A program made the translations under genes and the position numbers. Under the pieces are notes generated by a model. The model did no database searches and had not been told where the DNA came from. It saw only the letters and a list, made by a program, of their open reading frames with translations. DNA of 64,000 nucleotides, from assembly GCF_013184525.1 (NCBI RefSeq), contig NZ_JAAOIZ010000003.1, positions 372,001 through 436,000 of the forward strand, given 5' to 3'. Positions 16,917 through 24,858 of the stretch are shown piece after piece; the stretch's first letter is position 1; every line of letters starts with the position of its first letter. The stretch is from Chryseobacterium sp. LAM-KRS1. Its GTDB lineage: Bacteria; Bacteroidota; Bacteroidia; Flavobacteriales; Weeksellaceae.

Positions 16917-17339
16917 ATGAACAAATTCAAAGACATTCACTTAGGGCAGCTTATTGAACAACTTGTAAATGAACGAAAAATAGGAGTTCCCCGCATTTGT
17001 AAATTTCTAAACATTACCGTACATGATATTTCTGAAGTATATAAATCAGAAAGCATGGATACAAAGCAGCTTATAAAATGGAGTAAACTTTTGGAGTATG
17101 ATTTTTTTAGAATTTACTCCCAACATTTAATTCTATATGCTCCCCCGTCTTCGGCTGATAATAAAAACGGTCAAAAAACGGATCTTCCTAAATTCAGAAA
17201 AAATATTTATACAAGAGAACTGATCACCTATATCCTCGAAGTAATTTCAACAGGAGAAATGACGAAACTTCAGGTGATCGAACTATATGGAATACCTAAA
17301 TCCACTTTGTATAAATGGTTCGAAAAATATGGATCTTAA
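16917..17339 (+). CDS. small HTH protein (putative transcription regulator)
   Basis: A 140-aa cytosolic protein. I chose the ATG at 16917 because the perfect promoter ends at 16907, so the upstream TTG in the same frame (16878) would not be in the mRNA. The N-terminal half (residues 1-60) may contain one HTH (VPRICKFLNITVHDISEVY). The C-terminal half ends in a clear HTH, KLQVIELYGIPKSTLYKWFEKYG, like the HTH of IS3-type transposase OrfA proteins. No transposase partner or inverted repeats are seen, so a DNA-binding regulator is more likely. It could bind the TGTGATA element in its own promoter. Confidence 0.6.
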   Translation: MNKFKDIHLGQLIEQLVNERKIGVPRICKFLNITVHDISEVYKSESMDTKQLIKWSKLLEYDFFRIYSQHLILYAPPSSADNKNGQKTDLPKFRKNIYTRELITYILEVISTGEMTKLQVIELYGIPKSTLYKWFEKYGS

Positions 17340-17399
17340 ATTTCTAATGATTCCATAATCGAAATTATCATTTCAAAAAATCAAAAACCGTATTATCCT

Positions 17400-17768
17400 A
17401 TGGAAAATAAAACCTTAAAAAAAGTACCGGTAAATTATAAAAAGATCTATTCAGATATTCTTACTAAAAAGTTTCCTGAAAAATCATCTATTCTTGATAG
17501 TATTAAAAATAAAGACAGTCTCTCTTATATGGAGATTATCAACTTAAATCAGAAAATCTTTGGTAATGCTGATAATGAAACTGAAAGATTTAATCAGACC
17601 CATAGATCATATGATGAATCTACCATATTAAAAATCCTGGAATATCAAAAAGATAATTGTCTCAGTAACTTACAGGTATCCCTTCACTTCAAAATAAGCC
17701 GAAATACAATCGCAAAATGGAAAAAAATATTTGCTGCAAAAAAACCTGACAGGAAAAAAATCAGGTAA
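17400..17768 (+). CDS. small HTH protein, second copy type
   Basis: A 122-aa basic protein with a C-terminal HTH (DNCLSNLQVSLHFKISRNTIAKWKKIF, residues about 85-112) related in layout to the HTH of the gene 60 nt upstream. The N-terminal 75 residues are unrecognised. It is probably co-transcribed with the HTH gene at 16917 and the membrane protein at 17779. The function is unknown; transposase-like HTH proteins of this kind are often annotated as transposases without evidence. Confidence 0.55.
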   Translation: MENKTLKKVPVNYKKIYSDILTKKFPEKSSILDSIKNKDSLSYMEIINLNQKIFGNADNETERFNQTHRSYDESTILKILEYQKDNCLSNLQVSLHFKISRNTIAKWKKIFAAKKPDRKKIR

Positions 17769-17778
17769 AAAAATCAAA

Positions 17779-18234
17779 GTGAGAGTACAAAAAATAAGTA
17801 ATAAAAAAGTTTCGAATAATTTATGGGCTCTTTGCTTGTTGGGGCTGACCATTATTATTTCTTTTTGGATCATCACTTATTTGCGCTTTCCTGAATTTCA
17901 GTTGAAAATAAATACAATAGGAATTTTATCTTGCCTAAATATTCTGCTCCTTTTCCTGTTTATTCAGGTTTTTGATTTTGAGAATACCGGAGAAATCATA
18001 ATAATCAAAAATTACAATGTGTTTACTCTTATTTTCAGAAACTATTTTTTGAAAAAAGTAGAGTTATCAAATGATAAAATACTAGAATGTAAGATAAAGA
18101 AAACAAAACTTTCAAATTACCTCATCGTCAAGATCAGCGGGTGTGATGGCAGTATTAGATATATCTTATTTTCTATTCAGCATCTATCGGATGAACATAT
18201 TTATTGTATCCAATCTTCTATTAATCAATCATAA
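17779..18234 (+). CDS. hypothetical membrane protein
   Basis: A 151-aa protein from a GTG start at 17779, 10 nt after the preceding stop; an in-frame TTG at 17731 would overlap the upstream gene by 38 bases. Two membrane segments follow each other (LWALCLLGLTIIISFWIITYL and GILSCLNILLLFLFIQVF), then a soluble C-terminal domain of about 85 residues rich in Lys and Ile. The layout resembles PH-like or signalling membrane proteins, but no family is recognised. A terminator follows at 18244. Confidence 0.55.
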   Translation: MRVQKISNKKVSNNLWALCLLGLTIIISFWIITYLRFPEFQLKINTIGILSCLNILLLFLFIQVFDFENTGEIIIIKNYNVFTLIFRNYFLKKVELSNDKILECKIKKTKLSNYLIVKISGCDGSIRYILFSIQHLSDEHIYCIQSSINQS

Positions 18235-18243
18235 TTATCTCAA

Positions 18244-18272
18244 AGCTTTCCATTTATTTGGAAGGCTTTTTA
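18244..18272 (+). terminator. terminator of the HTH/membrane-protein transcript
   Basis: AGCTTTCCA (18244-18252) pairs with TGGAAGGCT (18259-18267, one G-U), followed by TTTTT. Confidence 0.7.
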
Positions 18273-18317
18273 TGTATGTCCTATTTACTTTTACAAAACT
18301 TTATATAATTCACCTTC

Positions 18318-18363
18318 TTATGATCTCGGTCATAAAAAAAATCAAAAACTTCTAGTAAGTTTG
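18318..18363 (+). promoter_or_regulatory. Crp/Fnr-like site 1 and -7 box
   Basis: TTATGA-N6-TCATAA (18318-18335) has the TGA-N6-TCA core of Crp/Fnr-family operators. TAAGTTTG (18356-18363) is a full -7 box. The palindrome centre is 29.5 nt before the first base of the -7 box, so about 42 nt before the predicted start, the class II activator position. Confidence 0.55.
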
Positions 18364-18369
18364 TTGTAC

Positions 18370-18446
18370 AATCCTTTAATAATCATCACTTAGTGTCTTT
18401 AACTAAAATGGATAATTATTACTTCCTCTTTATGGGGAAGTTTTTA
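18370..18446 (+). ncRNA. candidate small RNA 1 (Crp/Fnr-controlled)
   Basis: A transcript from the promoter at 18356-18363 would start near 18370 and end at the terminator ACTTCC (18421-18426) / GGAAGT (18436-18441) followed by T, giving about 75 nt. No ORF with a plausible product is contained. A second terminator, GGAG-CTT / AAG-CTCC with seven T, at 18487-18520 would stop read-through. Confidence 0.45.
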
Positions 18447-18486
18447 TGTGAAACACTTTTTTAGATCTTATAATATTACAGCCCCT

Positions 18487-18520
18487 GGAGTCTTTCAATT
18501 TTTGGAAGGCTCCTTTTTTT
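18487..18520 (+). terminator. second terminator downstream of candidate RNA 1
   Basis: GGAGTCTT (18487-18494) pairs imperfectly with AAGGCTCC (18506-18513), followed by TTTTTTT. It may serve read-through or a separate short transcript. Confidence 0.6.
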
Positions 18521-18542
18521 GTAGAAAACTAATAATGAACAT

Positions 18543-18588
18543 TTATGATTTAAGTCATAAATAAGCTTGAAGGTTCAGAATATATTTG
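18543..18588 (+). promoter_or_regulatory. Crp/Fnr-like site 2 and -7 box
   Basis: TTATGA-N6-TCATAA (18543-18560) with TATATTTG at 18581-18588. The centre-to-box distance is 29.5 nt, identical to site 1. Confidence 0.55.
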
Positions 18589-18594
18589 ATTAGA

Positions 18595-18687
18595 GTTCAT
18601 CACGATCTCGCAACCCTATTTTAAACAAATACTTATATATTTATTTTTACGTCCTGGACGTCTTTTAAAATTAAAAGACATCTTTTA
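18595..18687 (+). ncRNA. candidate small RNA 2 (Crp/Fnr-controlled)
   Basis: The predicted start near 18595 and a terminator made of GTCTTTTA (18660-18667) / TAAAAGAC (18672-18679), then ATCTTTT, give a transcript of about 90 nt. A small ACGTC/GACGT hairpin precedes the terminator. There is no credible ORF. It ends 2 nt before the convergent element at 18689. Confidence 0.42.
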
Positions 18688-18688
18688 A

Positions 18689-18782
18689 TAAAAAATCCCC
18701 AACCGAAGTTGAGGATAAAAACTAATAACCATGAAAACTCAATTTAAACATGAGTTACATTTTACATTGAAATATCGTGCCA
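18689..18782 (-). ncRNA. candidate small RNA, UUCG-terminator family, copy B
   Basis: It has the same minus-strand terminator as copy A, ATCCTCAAC-TTCG-GTTGGGGAT (18716 to 18695) plus a T-run, the same AGTTTTCATGGTTATTAG segment, and TGGCAC (18782-18777) followed by ATATTTC. The two copies lie 7 kb apart and diverge in the middle, which fits a small-RNA family with a conserved 3' part. A 17-codon ORF in this copy is not shared with copy A. Confidence 0.45.
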
Positions 18783-18852
18783 AGAATTTCATTTATTTCA
18801 TTTTAACTTAATTTTAAGATTTTACATCAAATAAATATAATTTCTTAACATT

Positions 18853-18914
18853 AAAAAGCCCCTCAATTGAGGGGGCAAACTTTACCTTTTGTTCAAGGTT
18901 ACAACATATATGGA
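18853..18914 (-). ncRNA. candidate small RNA 3 (Crp/Fnr-controlled, minus strand)
   Basis: From a predicted start near 18914 the minus-strand transcript would run about 60 nt to a strong terminator, CCCCTC-aatt-GAGGGG (18874-18859) followed by CTTTTTAA. An inner ACCTT/AAGGT stem precedes it. No ORF. Confidence 0.45.
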
Positions 18915-18918
18915 ACAG

Positions 18919-18964
18919 TAAAGATACCTGAACCTGAAAATACACATTATGATCAGAATCATAA
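18919..18964 (-). promoter_or_regulatory. Crp/Fnr-like site 3 and -7 box on the minus strand
   Basis: TTATGA-N6-TCATAA at 18947-18964. On the minus strand TATCTTTA (18926-18919) is a -7 box with one mismatch, placed exactly 29.5 nt from the palindrome centre as at sites 1 and 2. No matching box is found at that distance on the plus strand. Confidence 0.48.
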
Positions 18965-19410
18965 TTACTGATATTAAGTAGTTTCAATACATTCCGCTAT
19001 AGTATTCCTGTTTTGCCAGGAGGTTTTAATTTTAATGGAGAATTTACCTTTAAATGTATTTGTAAGCTTGGAGCTATATGATGGTACAGTATCATAAAAC
19101 AAGACCTCCCGTCATTAATACAAGAGGTCTCAAAAACAATAAAAACTTTTATATCATATCATCATATTACCTGTGTATACAATCATCCAATTCTTAATAA
19201 GATCGTTTGACTTTTTGTTTAAGTTTGTCCCATTTCGGCTAAACGCTTATCAAACAAAATTGAAAACTAACGATCAAAAAAATAAAAAACTCATTTAATA
19301 AGAAATAAACAACTGAATACCACACCATTAAAGGTAAGATTTTATTTTTAAATATTTCAACATTTATTGAAATATTTTTCTGTGCTTTGTGACAGTGACT
19401 TGAGAAAAAA
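18965..19410. other. intergenic region, little interpretable content
   Basis: A hairpin AGACCTC (19102-19108) / GAGGTCT (19124-19130) runs into TTGTTTT on the minus strand and could end a short minus-strand transcript. A TATGAT/ATCATA inverted repeat lies at 19078-19097. No gene is seen. Confidence 0.45.
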
Positions 19411-19438
19411 AATAAGCTCCCATATTTGGGAGCTTATT
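19411..19438. terminator. terminator of the T9SS repeat protein
   Basis: A 12-bp perfect stem, AATAAGCTCCCA / TGGGAGCTTATT, with loop TATT, flanked by A- and T-runs on both sides, 21 nt after the stop at 19460. Confidence 0.82.
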
Positions 19439-19459
19439 TTTTACAAATTATTTAACGTA

Positions 19460-22400
19460 TTATTCCTTGATAAATTTCTTTTGGGCTGTACCCTGAGTAT
19501 CATCAATATCGATAACATATACTCCGTGGATCAGGCTGCTTACATCTATCTTGTTATTTAAGATGATCCCGCTTGTCACAAGCTGGCCCGCCGCATTGTA
19601 TATCTTATAATTAGCCCTTTTGCTAATATTCTTCACATTCAATATTGTATGTACCGGGTTAGGATAAATCAATATTTCCGTTTGGTTGGTTGCATTAGGC
19701 ACCGGATTTTTAGAGATTCTTACTGTATAATCCTCAACTTCTCCGTTGGCAAATCCTGTACAATTTACGGGGATACCATCTCTCTGCATGGCAACTCTCA
19801 TTACAACATACTTATAATCTGTCGTACTGATAAACGCATCAGAAGGCACACTGAACGTTCCTGTAATAGGTGTTGTCGTATTAGGTGAAGACACAAGAAT
19901 TCTCTCATTGATATCAAAGCTTCCGTTTCTGTCAAAATCAATCCATACAGCAATACCTTCATTATATGTATTTCCTGTCCAAGACTTTTCAATAGAAATC
20001 TCATTACCTGTAGATCCCTGAATCAGCTGAATAAATTTGGATGTATCAGCTGTAAAGTCTGAATACGTAGTGGCATCTGTACTGCTCTCCATGGTCGGTT
20101 TACCGCTTGGTTTTACCGTAACTTTTGAAATATATTCAGATGCTGAGCTTCCGGATTTCATCGGACAATAGATTACTGTAGGTGTTGTGAAATAGTATGG
20201 AAGCGTATAAGTTCCCGGTGTACCACTACAAACATTGGCTACTTCCATCTCATATTTTGTTAACTCCAATAATCCTGTGATCACATAATTATTGTTCGTT
20301 ACTGCAACTGTTGTCCAGCTTGGTATACCTACTTTTCTATATCTTAAGATATAAGTAGCACCAGGGAAAGAATCCCAAACTACAGTAGCGGTAGTAGTTG
20401 TAAGATTAGTAATTGTTAATCCCGGAGGAGGTAAATCACATGTTCTTTCAGTTGTGAATACAGCAGGAGAAGACCATCCGTTATAAGTTGTTTCATTATC
20501 ACACTTATTGGCAATCTGAACCTCGTAAGTTGTATAGACATTCAAACCGCTTAATAAGTACGTATTTGTCGGCGCTAGTGGTAAAATAATATCAGCGCTC
20601 CATCCTGCGTTACCACTTCCTACAATTCTATATCTCATTTTATAAGATGAACTTACCGCAAGTGGCGACCATGTGATCAACGCAGATGTTGTCGTAATGT
20701 TACTTGCTGTAACATTCGGAGGTGTCGGATCACATTTCGTTAAAAATTCATTATGAGAATATGTTCCAGGAATACTGTTACAAACTGCCGCTACTTCTAC
20801 TTCATATAGTGTAGCCGGTAATAAACCTGCCAGGTTATATGTATTAGTAGTTGCAGGAGCCGCTGCCGCTGCCACACTTACCTGAGTCCATGCACTACTA
20901 GAACCTACCGGTCTGTATCTCACAATGTATGAAGCTCCACCGCTATCTTGTGGCCATGTTAATGTTGCTGTATTATGTGTAATAGCACTTACAGCTACAG
21001 TTGGTGTTGCTGTGCTACAGATTAGTAATTTAATATTATCTACAGCTACAGGAGGCTGATTACCACCACTGCTGTCGTTTCTCCATTCAAATACCAGACG
21101 CATTGTTGTTCCTGCAAAGCTGCTGATGTTTAATGTACTGTTAAGATAGGACTGCCATGTGGTTTGCTGGTTATAGTTATTTCCTAACTGAATTCTTCCC
21201 GCACCTGCAGTAATCTGAGCTCCCGCAACAGGCATAAAAGATGATGGAACTAACCAAACTCTTAGGTAATCATAAGAACTTTCTCCATCTGCTTTCCAGT
21301 CAAAAGATAATGTAGCAATCGAAGCTCCGGCCGGTACAAGAATATCACGGTAAGCCTGTACTACACTCGTAGAACTTGTAGAATATTCATTCGTAGTTCC
21401 GTTTGTATTGGATATATAAATGGAATTAGCAGGGTTTCCGGTTGCTGAACCATAAGCCCATTTATTGGTCTGAGTTCCGTTGATGAATCCAAAATCATTA
21501 GCTCCTGTAAAGTTTTGATTATATGGGATCGTTGCAGGAATCTGCGTAGTACTGAAACTTGGACCCCCAATCCAGAAACTGCTGTCCGTAGGGCTACATA
21601 CAGACTTCACCCACCAGTAATAAGTTGTATTTGGCGTTAACGTCGTTAAGTTTACAGAAGTCGTAGTACTTGTTCCTGTTGGAGGGGTACCTGCAACAGG
21701 CGGAGTATTCGTTGTTGTAAGATAATAAGCATATCCATTGGCAGGTGCCGGCGTCGGACCTGTCCAGCTCAGTACAGCACCTGTTGCTGTTACCCCATTT
21801 ACAGCCAAAGCTGAAGGTACCACACAAGTAGGAATTGCTAAATTGATATTATCTAAAGCTACAGGAGGCTGAGTACCACCACTGCTATCATTTCTCCATT
21901 CGAATACCAAACGCATTGTAGTTCCGGCAAAACTGCTCAGGTCTAAGTTGGTATTAAAATAAGTCTGCCAGGTCGTTTGTTGATTATAATTACCTCCAAC
22001 CTGGATTCTTCCTCCTCCGGCAGTAATCTGAGTTCCTGCTACAGGCATAAAAGATGCCGGAACCAGCCAGACTCTTAAATAGTCATAAGAACTTTCCCCA
22101 TCTGCTTTCCAGTCGAAAGACAAAGTCGTTGCAGTAGTTCCTGCCGGGATAATTATATCTCTGTAAGCCTGAACAATACTGGTTGTTCCTGTAGAATAAG
22201 TATTATCGGTTCCGTTATTCGATATATAGATGGAATTCGCAGGATTTCCTGTTGCAGAACCATATAACCATTTATTAACCTGGGTTCCATTCGTGAATCC
22301 CAGATCATTCCCAGTCGAGAAGTTTTGACTGTATGGAATAGTTGCCGGTATTTGAGTCGTGGTAAAATTATCTCCATTCGCCCAAATACTGCTGTCTGTA

Positions 22401-23227
22401 GGGCTACATATTGCTTTTACCCACCAATAATAAGTAGTATTAGGAGTTAAAGTTGTTAAGTTCACAGAAGTTGCAGTAGTAGTTCCTGTAGGGGTTGTTC
22501 CTGCAACAGGCGGAGTATTTGTAGTCGTAAGGTAATAAGCATATCCGTTCGCAGGTGCAGGCGTAGGTGCTGTCCACGATATCGTTGCAGAATTGGCTGT
22601 AATGGCTGAAACCGGCGATACTGTTGGAAGTAAACATGTTGGAATCGACAGATTAATATTATCGATTGCAACAGGTGGCTGGGTTCCTACACTTCCATCA
22701 TTTCTCCATTCAAACACTAAACGCATAGTACTTCCTGCGAAGCTGCTGATGTTCAAACTTGTATTTAAATACGTTTGCCAGGTTGACTGCTGATTAAACT
22801 GTCCCAGCTGAATATTTCCCCCACCAGTGCCAATCTGTGCACCGGCAGTTGGAGTTAATGTAGCCGGAACCAACCAAACTCTTAAATAATCATATGTACT
22901 TTCCCCATCTGCTTTCCAATCAAATGCTAAAGTTGCAATTGTGGATCCTGCAGGAATTGTGATATCTCTATATGCTTGTACAACGCTGGAACTTCCAGTA
23001 TCATAAGCATTCGCCGTTCCTCCGTTATTTGAAATATAAATGGAATTGGCGGCATTTCCTGTTGCGGAACCATATTCCCATTTATTTGTTTGACTTCCAT
23101 TAACCAATGTCAGATCATTTGCCGTCGAAAAATCCTGAATATACGGCAGCGTGGCGGGGGCTTGCGCAAGCAAGTTCACGTTGATCAAACAAAGAAGAAG
23201 TATTAAAAAAATAGAAAATCTCTTCAT
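19460..23227 (-). CDS. T9SS-secreted repeat protein with MAM-like, FN3 and GEVED domains
   Basis: A 1255-aa protein with a signal peptide (IFLILLLCLINVNLLAQ). Three tandem units of about 270 aa (starts near residues 28, 295 and 565) each hold a MAM/choice-of-anchor-like beta-sandwich (TNKWxYGSATGNPANSIYISN, DWKADGESSYDYLRVWLVP) and an FN3 domain (LTPNTTYYWWVK). Three further FN3 domains follow, then a GEVED domain (NGEVEDYTVRI, near 1165) and a T9SS type A sorting domain (ILIYPNPVHTILNV ... KKFIKE). It is exported through T9SS and probably attached to the cell surface as an adhesin or binding protein. No catalytic motif is seen. Its -7 box is at 23255-23262. Confidence 0.85.
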   Translation of the reverse strand: MKRFSIFLILLLCLINVNLLAQAPATLPYIQDFSTANDLTLVNGSQTNKWEYGSATGNAANSIYISNNGGTANAYDTGSSSVVQAYRDITIPAGSTIATLAFDWKADGESTYDYLRVWLVPATLTPTAGAQIGTGGGNIQLGQFNQQSTWQTYLNTSLNISSFAGSTMRLVFEWRNDGSVGTQPPVAIDNINLSIPTCLLPTVSPVSAITANSATISWTAPTPAPANGYAYYLTTTNTPPVAGTTPTGTTTATSVNLTTLTPNTTYYWWVKAICSPTDSSIWANGDNFTTTQIPATIPYSQNFSTGNDLGFTNGTQVNKWLYGSATGNPANSIYISNNGTDNTYSTGTTSIVQAYRDIIIPAGTTATTLSFDWKADGESSYDYLRVWLVPASFMPVAGTQITAGGGRIQVGGNYNQQTTWQTYFNTNLDLSSFAGTTMRLVFEWRNDSSGGTQPPVALDNINLAIPTCVVPSALAVNGVTATGAVLSWTGPTPAPANGYAYYLTTTNTPPVAGTPPTGTSTTTSVNLTTLTPNTTYYWWVKSVCSPTDSSFWIGGPSFSTTQIPATIPYNQNFTGANDFGFINGTQTNKWAYGSATGNPANSIYISNTNGTTNEYSTSSTSVVQAYRDILVPAGASIATLSFDWKADGESSYDYLRVWLVPSSFMPVAGAQITAGAGRIQLGNNYNQQTTWQSYLNSTLNISSFAGTTMRLVFEWRNDSSGGNQPPVAVDNIKLLICSTATPTVAVSAITHNTATLTWPQDSGGASYIVRYRPVGSSSAWTQVSVAAAAAPATTNTYNLAGLLPATLYEVEVAAVCNSIPGTYSHNEFLTKCDPTPPNVTASNITTTSALITWSPLAVSSSYKMRYRIVGSGNAGWSADIILPLAPTNTYLLSGLNVYTTYEVQIANKCDNETTYNGWSSPAVFTTERTCDLPPPGLTITNLTTTTATVVWDSFPGATYILRYRKVGIPSWTTVAVTNNNYVITGLLELTKYEMEVANVCSGTPGTYTLPYYFTTPTVIYCPMKSGSSASEYISKVTVKPSGKPTMESSTDATTYSDFTADTSKFIQLIQGSTGNEISIEKSWTGNTYNEGIAVWIDFDRNGSFDINERILVSSPNTTTPITGTFSVPSDAFISTTDYKYVVMRVAMQRDGIPVNCTGFANGEVEDYTVRISKNPVPNATNQTEILIYPNPVHTILNVKNISKRANYKIYNAAGQLVTSGIILNNKIDVSSLIHGVYVIDIDDTQGTAQKKFIKE

Positions 23228-23254
23228 AAGTTATCATTATTAATATTAATCCTA

Positions 23255-23262
23255 CAAATCTA
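23255..23262 (-). promoter_or_regulatory. -7 box of the T9SS repeat protein
   Basis: The minus strand reads TAGATTTG, 28 nt before the start codon: the same box at the same distance as the metalloprotease at window start. Confidence 0.5.
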
Positions 23263-24254
23263 AATCGTTTTTTTATAACATTTAGTATATAAATTAATAT
23301 TTTTTATATGAATGTTATAAATAACAAATATTGAGATAGCGGAAAAAAGTAAGGATTAATCACTCTTTACAGAAATGACAACCAACAAAAAAAACGGGAG
23401 TTCCCATTTAACTCTACTTTTTTACTGAAAAAATGAATTGTAAAATTCACTGTTGGAAATTATTTTTACTAAAATAAAAAAACAAACGGCCTCCTGAGAG
23501 GCCGCAAAAAACACAAATGATGAAAAAAATCTATTTCTAGAGTCGAAATAGAATATCTTAAATATAAAATTTAGCTTTCTATTGCTTTTGATCCGCTCAA
23601 TTAATGCTGTATCATGTACTCATTAAGCTTATTAAACTTGTAATTATTGAATTTAAACTACAATGTACGATCAAAATTTGTATAAATATAATTTTTAAAA
23701 AACCAAAAATACTATTTATTTCTAAAATCCATTAATAAAATACTGTTAAATCCCATTTTAGGAAATGATCACAATACTTTGCCGTACTTAATTTCATCAA
23801 CAATATTTCAAAAATATACTTATCCTCAAAAGTACTTATTTAATATGAATTTAATCAAAACCCATAATTAAATGAAATGTACATTATAAAAGATCCCTGG
23901 TATATCCGAGGGATCTTGATGAATAATATTTTAGAAGATTAAAACTTTTCAATGATTAAAAGCTTTGGATTATGCCGCAATTTTCATGCCTACACATAAA
24001 AAATTAACAACCTTCACAATAAATTAACTTTCTTATGATTTTATTATAAACAACCAAACCATAACTAACTGACAATAAAACGCTTACAAATAAAAACTTT
24101 TTATTTTCTGAAATTTTTAAAATATATTTTTACTTTTTCTGATTCTTTTCTGATTTTTTAACTTTTGTTAACTAAAATTTGGCTTCATAATTGAAAATAC
24201 CTAGAAAGCTATCATCTTTTTGATGAGGCAACCTTAGACTAAAAAATTTGAATT
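23263..24254. other. AT-rich intergenic region with three minus-strand hairpins
   Basis: No gene is supported. Terminator-like hairpins read on the minus strand are CGGCCTC/GAGGCCG (23487-23504), TCTATTTC/GAAATAGA (23530-23552, then seven T) and AAGATCCCT/AGGGATCTT (23890-23917). The segment between the first two (TTTTCATCATTTGTGTTTTTT) resembles the conserved part of candidate RNA copies A and B, so a further small minus-strand RNA may end here. Confidence 0.4.
23477..23504 (-). terminator. minus-strand terminator
   Basis: CGGCCTC / GAGGCCG with loop TCAG (minus-strand reading), then GTTTGTTTTTTT. There is no annotated gene immediately upstream on this strand, so it may end a small RNA. Confidence 0.55.
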
Positions 24255-24806
24255 ATGAAGAATATAGTAATAACAGGTTTATTGTCAGTATTTTTACTGA
24301 CAGCTTGTAAAAAGGATGATCAGGTGGCGGAAAAGTCACTGGAACAACAGAAAATTGAATTCCAGGCCAAACAACTTGAAATAGAAAAACAAAAGTTGGC
24401 GATTGAAAAAGAGAAAATGGCCTATGAATCTCAGAAAAAAGCAGACAGTATTGTTGAATCCAATAAAGCAAAAGCTGTAGCTGCAAGAAATTCTGAACCA
24501 AGAGTTATCACAAAAACCCGAACCATATATAGAGACAGAGAATCAGGTTCAAGCAATAGTAATAATGGAAACTACGCAAACAACGGAAGCAATGCTTCAC
24601 AGGGAACAACTCAGAAAAGAGGAATGAGTAAGGCTGCTAAGGGAACCATTATTGGTACCGTAGGTGGAGCTGCTGCTGGGGCTATTATCAGTAAAAACAA
24701 CAGAGGTTTAGGAGCTGTAATAGGTGGTGTTGTAGGTGGTGCAACGGGATATGCAATTGGTAGATCCGGAGACAGAAAGGACGGAAGAGTACAACCTCGT
24801 AATTAA
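24255..24806 (+). CDS. lipoprotein with coiled coil and glycine-zipper domain
   Basis: A 183-aa protein. LLTACKK at residues 14-20 is a lipobox, so it is a lipoprotein with Cys18 acylated. Residues 28-75 form a charged heptad coiled coil (QKIEFQAKQLEIEKQKLAIEK). A Ser/Asn/Gly linker follows, then a glycine-zipper membrane segment (GTIIGTVGGAAAGAIIS ... GAVIGGVVGGATGYAIG, about 132-172) of the YMGG/OmpA-glycine-zipper kind. It probably sits in the outer membrane, with a structural role; function unknown. A terminator follows 20 nt downstream. Confidence 0.75.
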   Translation: MKNIVITGLLSVFLLTACKKDDQVAEKSLEQQKIEFQAKQLEIEKQKLAIEKEKMAYESQKKADSIVESNKAKAVAARNSEPRVITKTRTIYRDRESGSSNSNNGNYANNGSNASQGTTQKRGMSKAAKGTIIGTVGGAAAGAIISKNNRGLGAVIGGVVGGATGYAIGRSGDRKDGRVQPRN

Positions 24807-24826
24807 TAATTATACATAAAAGAATA

Positions 24827-24858
24827 AAAGATTGCTTATTTTTAAGCAATCTTTTTTT
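24827..24858 (+). terminator. terminator of the lipoprotein gene
   Basis: AAAGATTGCTTA (24827-24838) pairs with TAAGCAATCTTT (24843-24854), then a T-run. It touches the ATG of the next gene at 24859, so the next gene must be read through or start at a promoter inside the lipoprotein gene. Confidence 0.75.

Noticed and set aside
16878..17339. TTG start 39 nt upstream for the HTH gene
   Set aside because: The TTG lies inside the -33 box of a perfect promoter whose -7 box is at 16900-16907, so it is not transcribed; ATG 16917 was chosen.
18143..18355. 70-aa plus-strand ORF overlapping the end of the membrane protein gene
   Set aside because: It overlaps the real gene in another frame and crosses a strong terminator.
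19078..19097. TATGAT ... ATCATA inverted repeat considered as a fourth Crp/Fnr-like site
   Set aside because: The spacing between the half-sites does not fit TGA-N6-TCA and no -7 box lies at the common distance.
24028..24055. TTATGA followed by TTATAA before the lipoprotein gene, considered as a Crp/Fnr site
   Set aside because: Only one half matches, and the spacer is 5 instead of 6 nt.
10205..24254. CRISPR array or prophage
   Set aside because: No regularly spaced direct repeats with unique spacers, and no phage structural, integrase or lysis genes are visible; the QVGINT proteins have signal peptides, unlike phage fibres.
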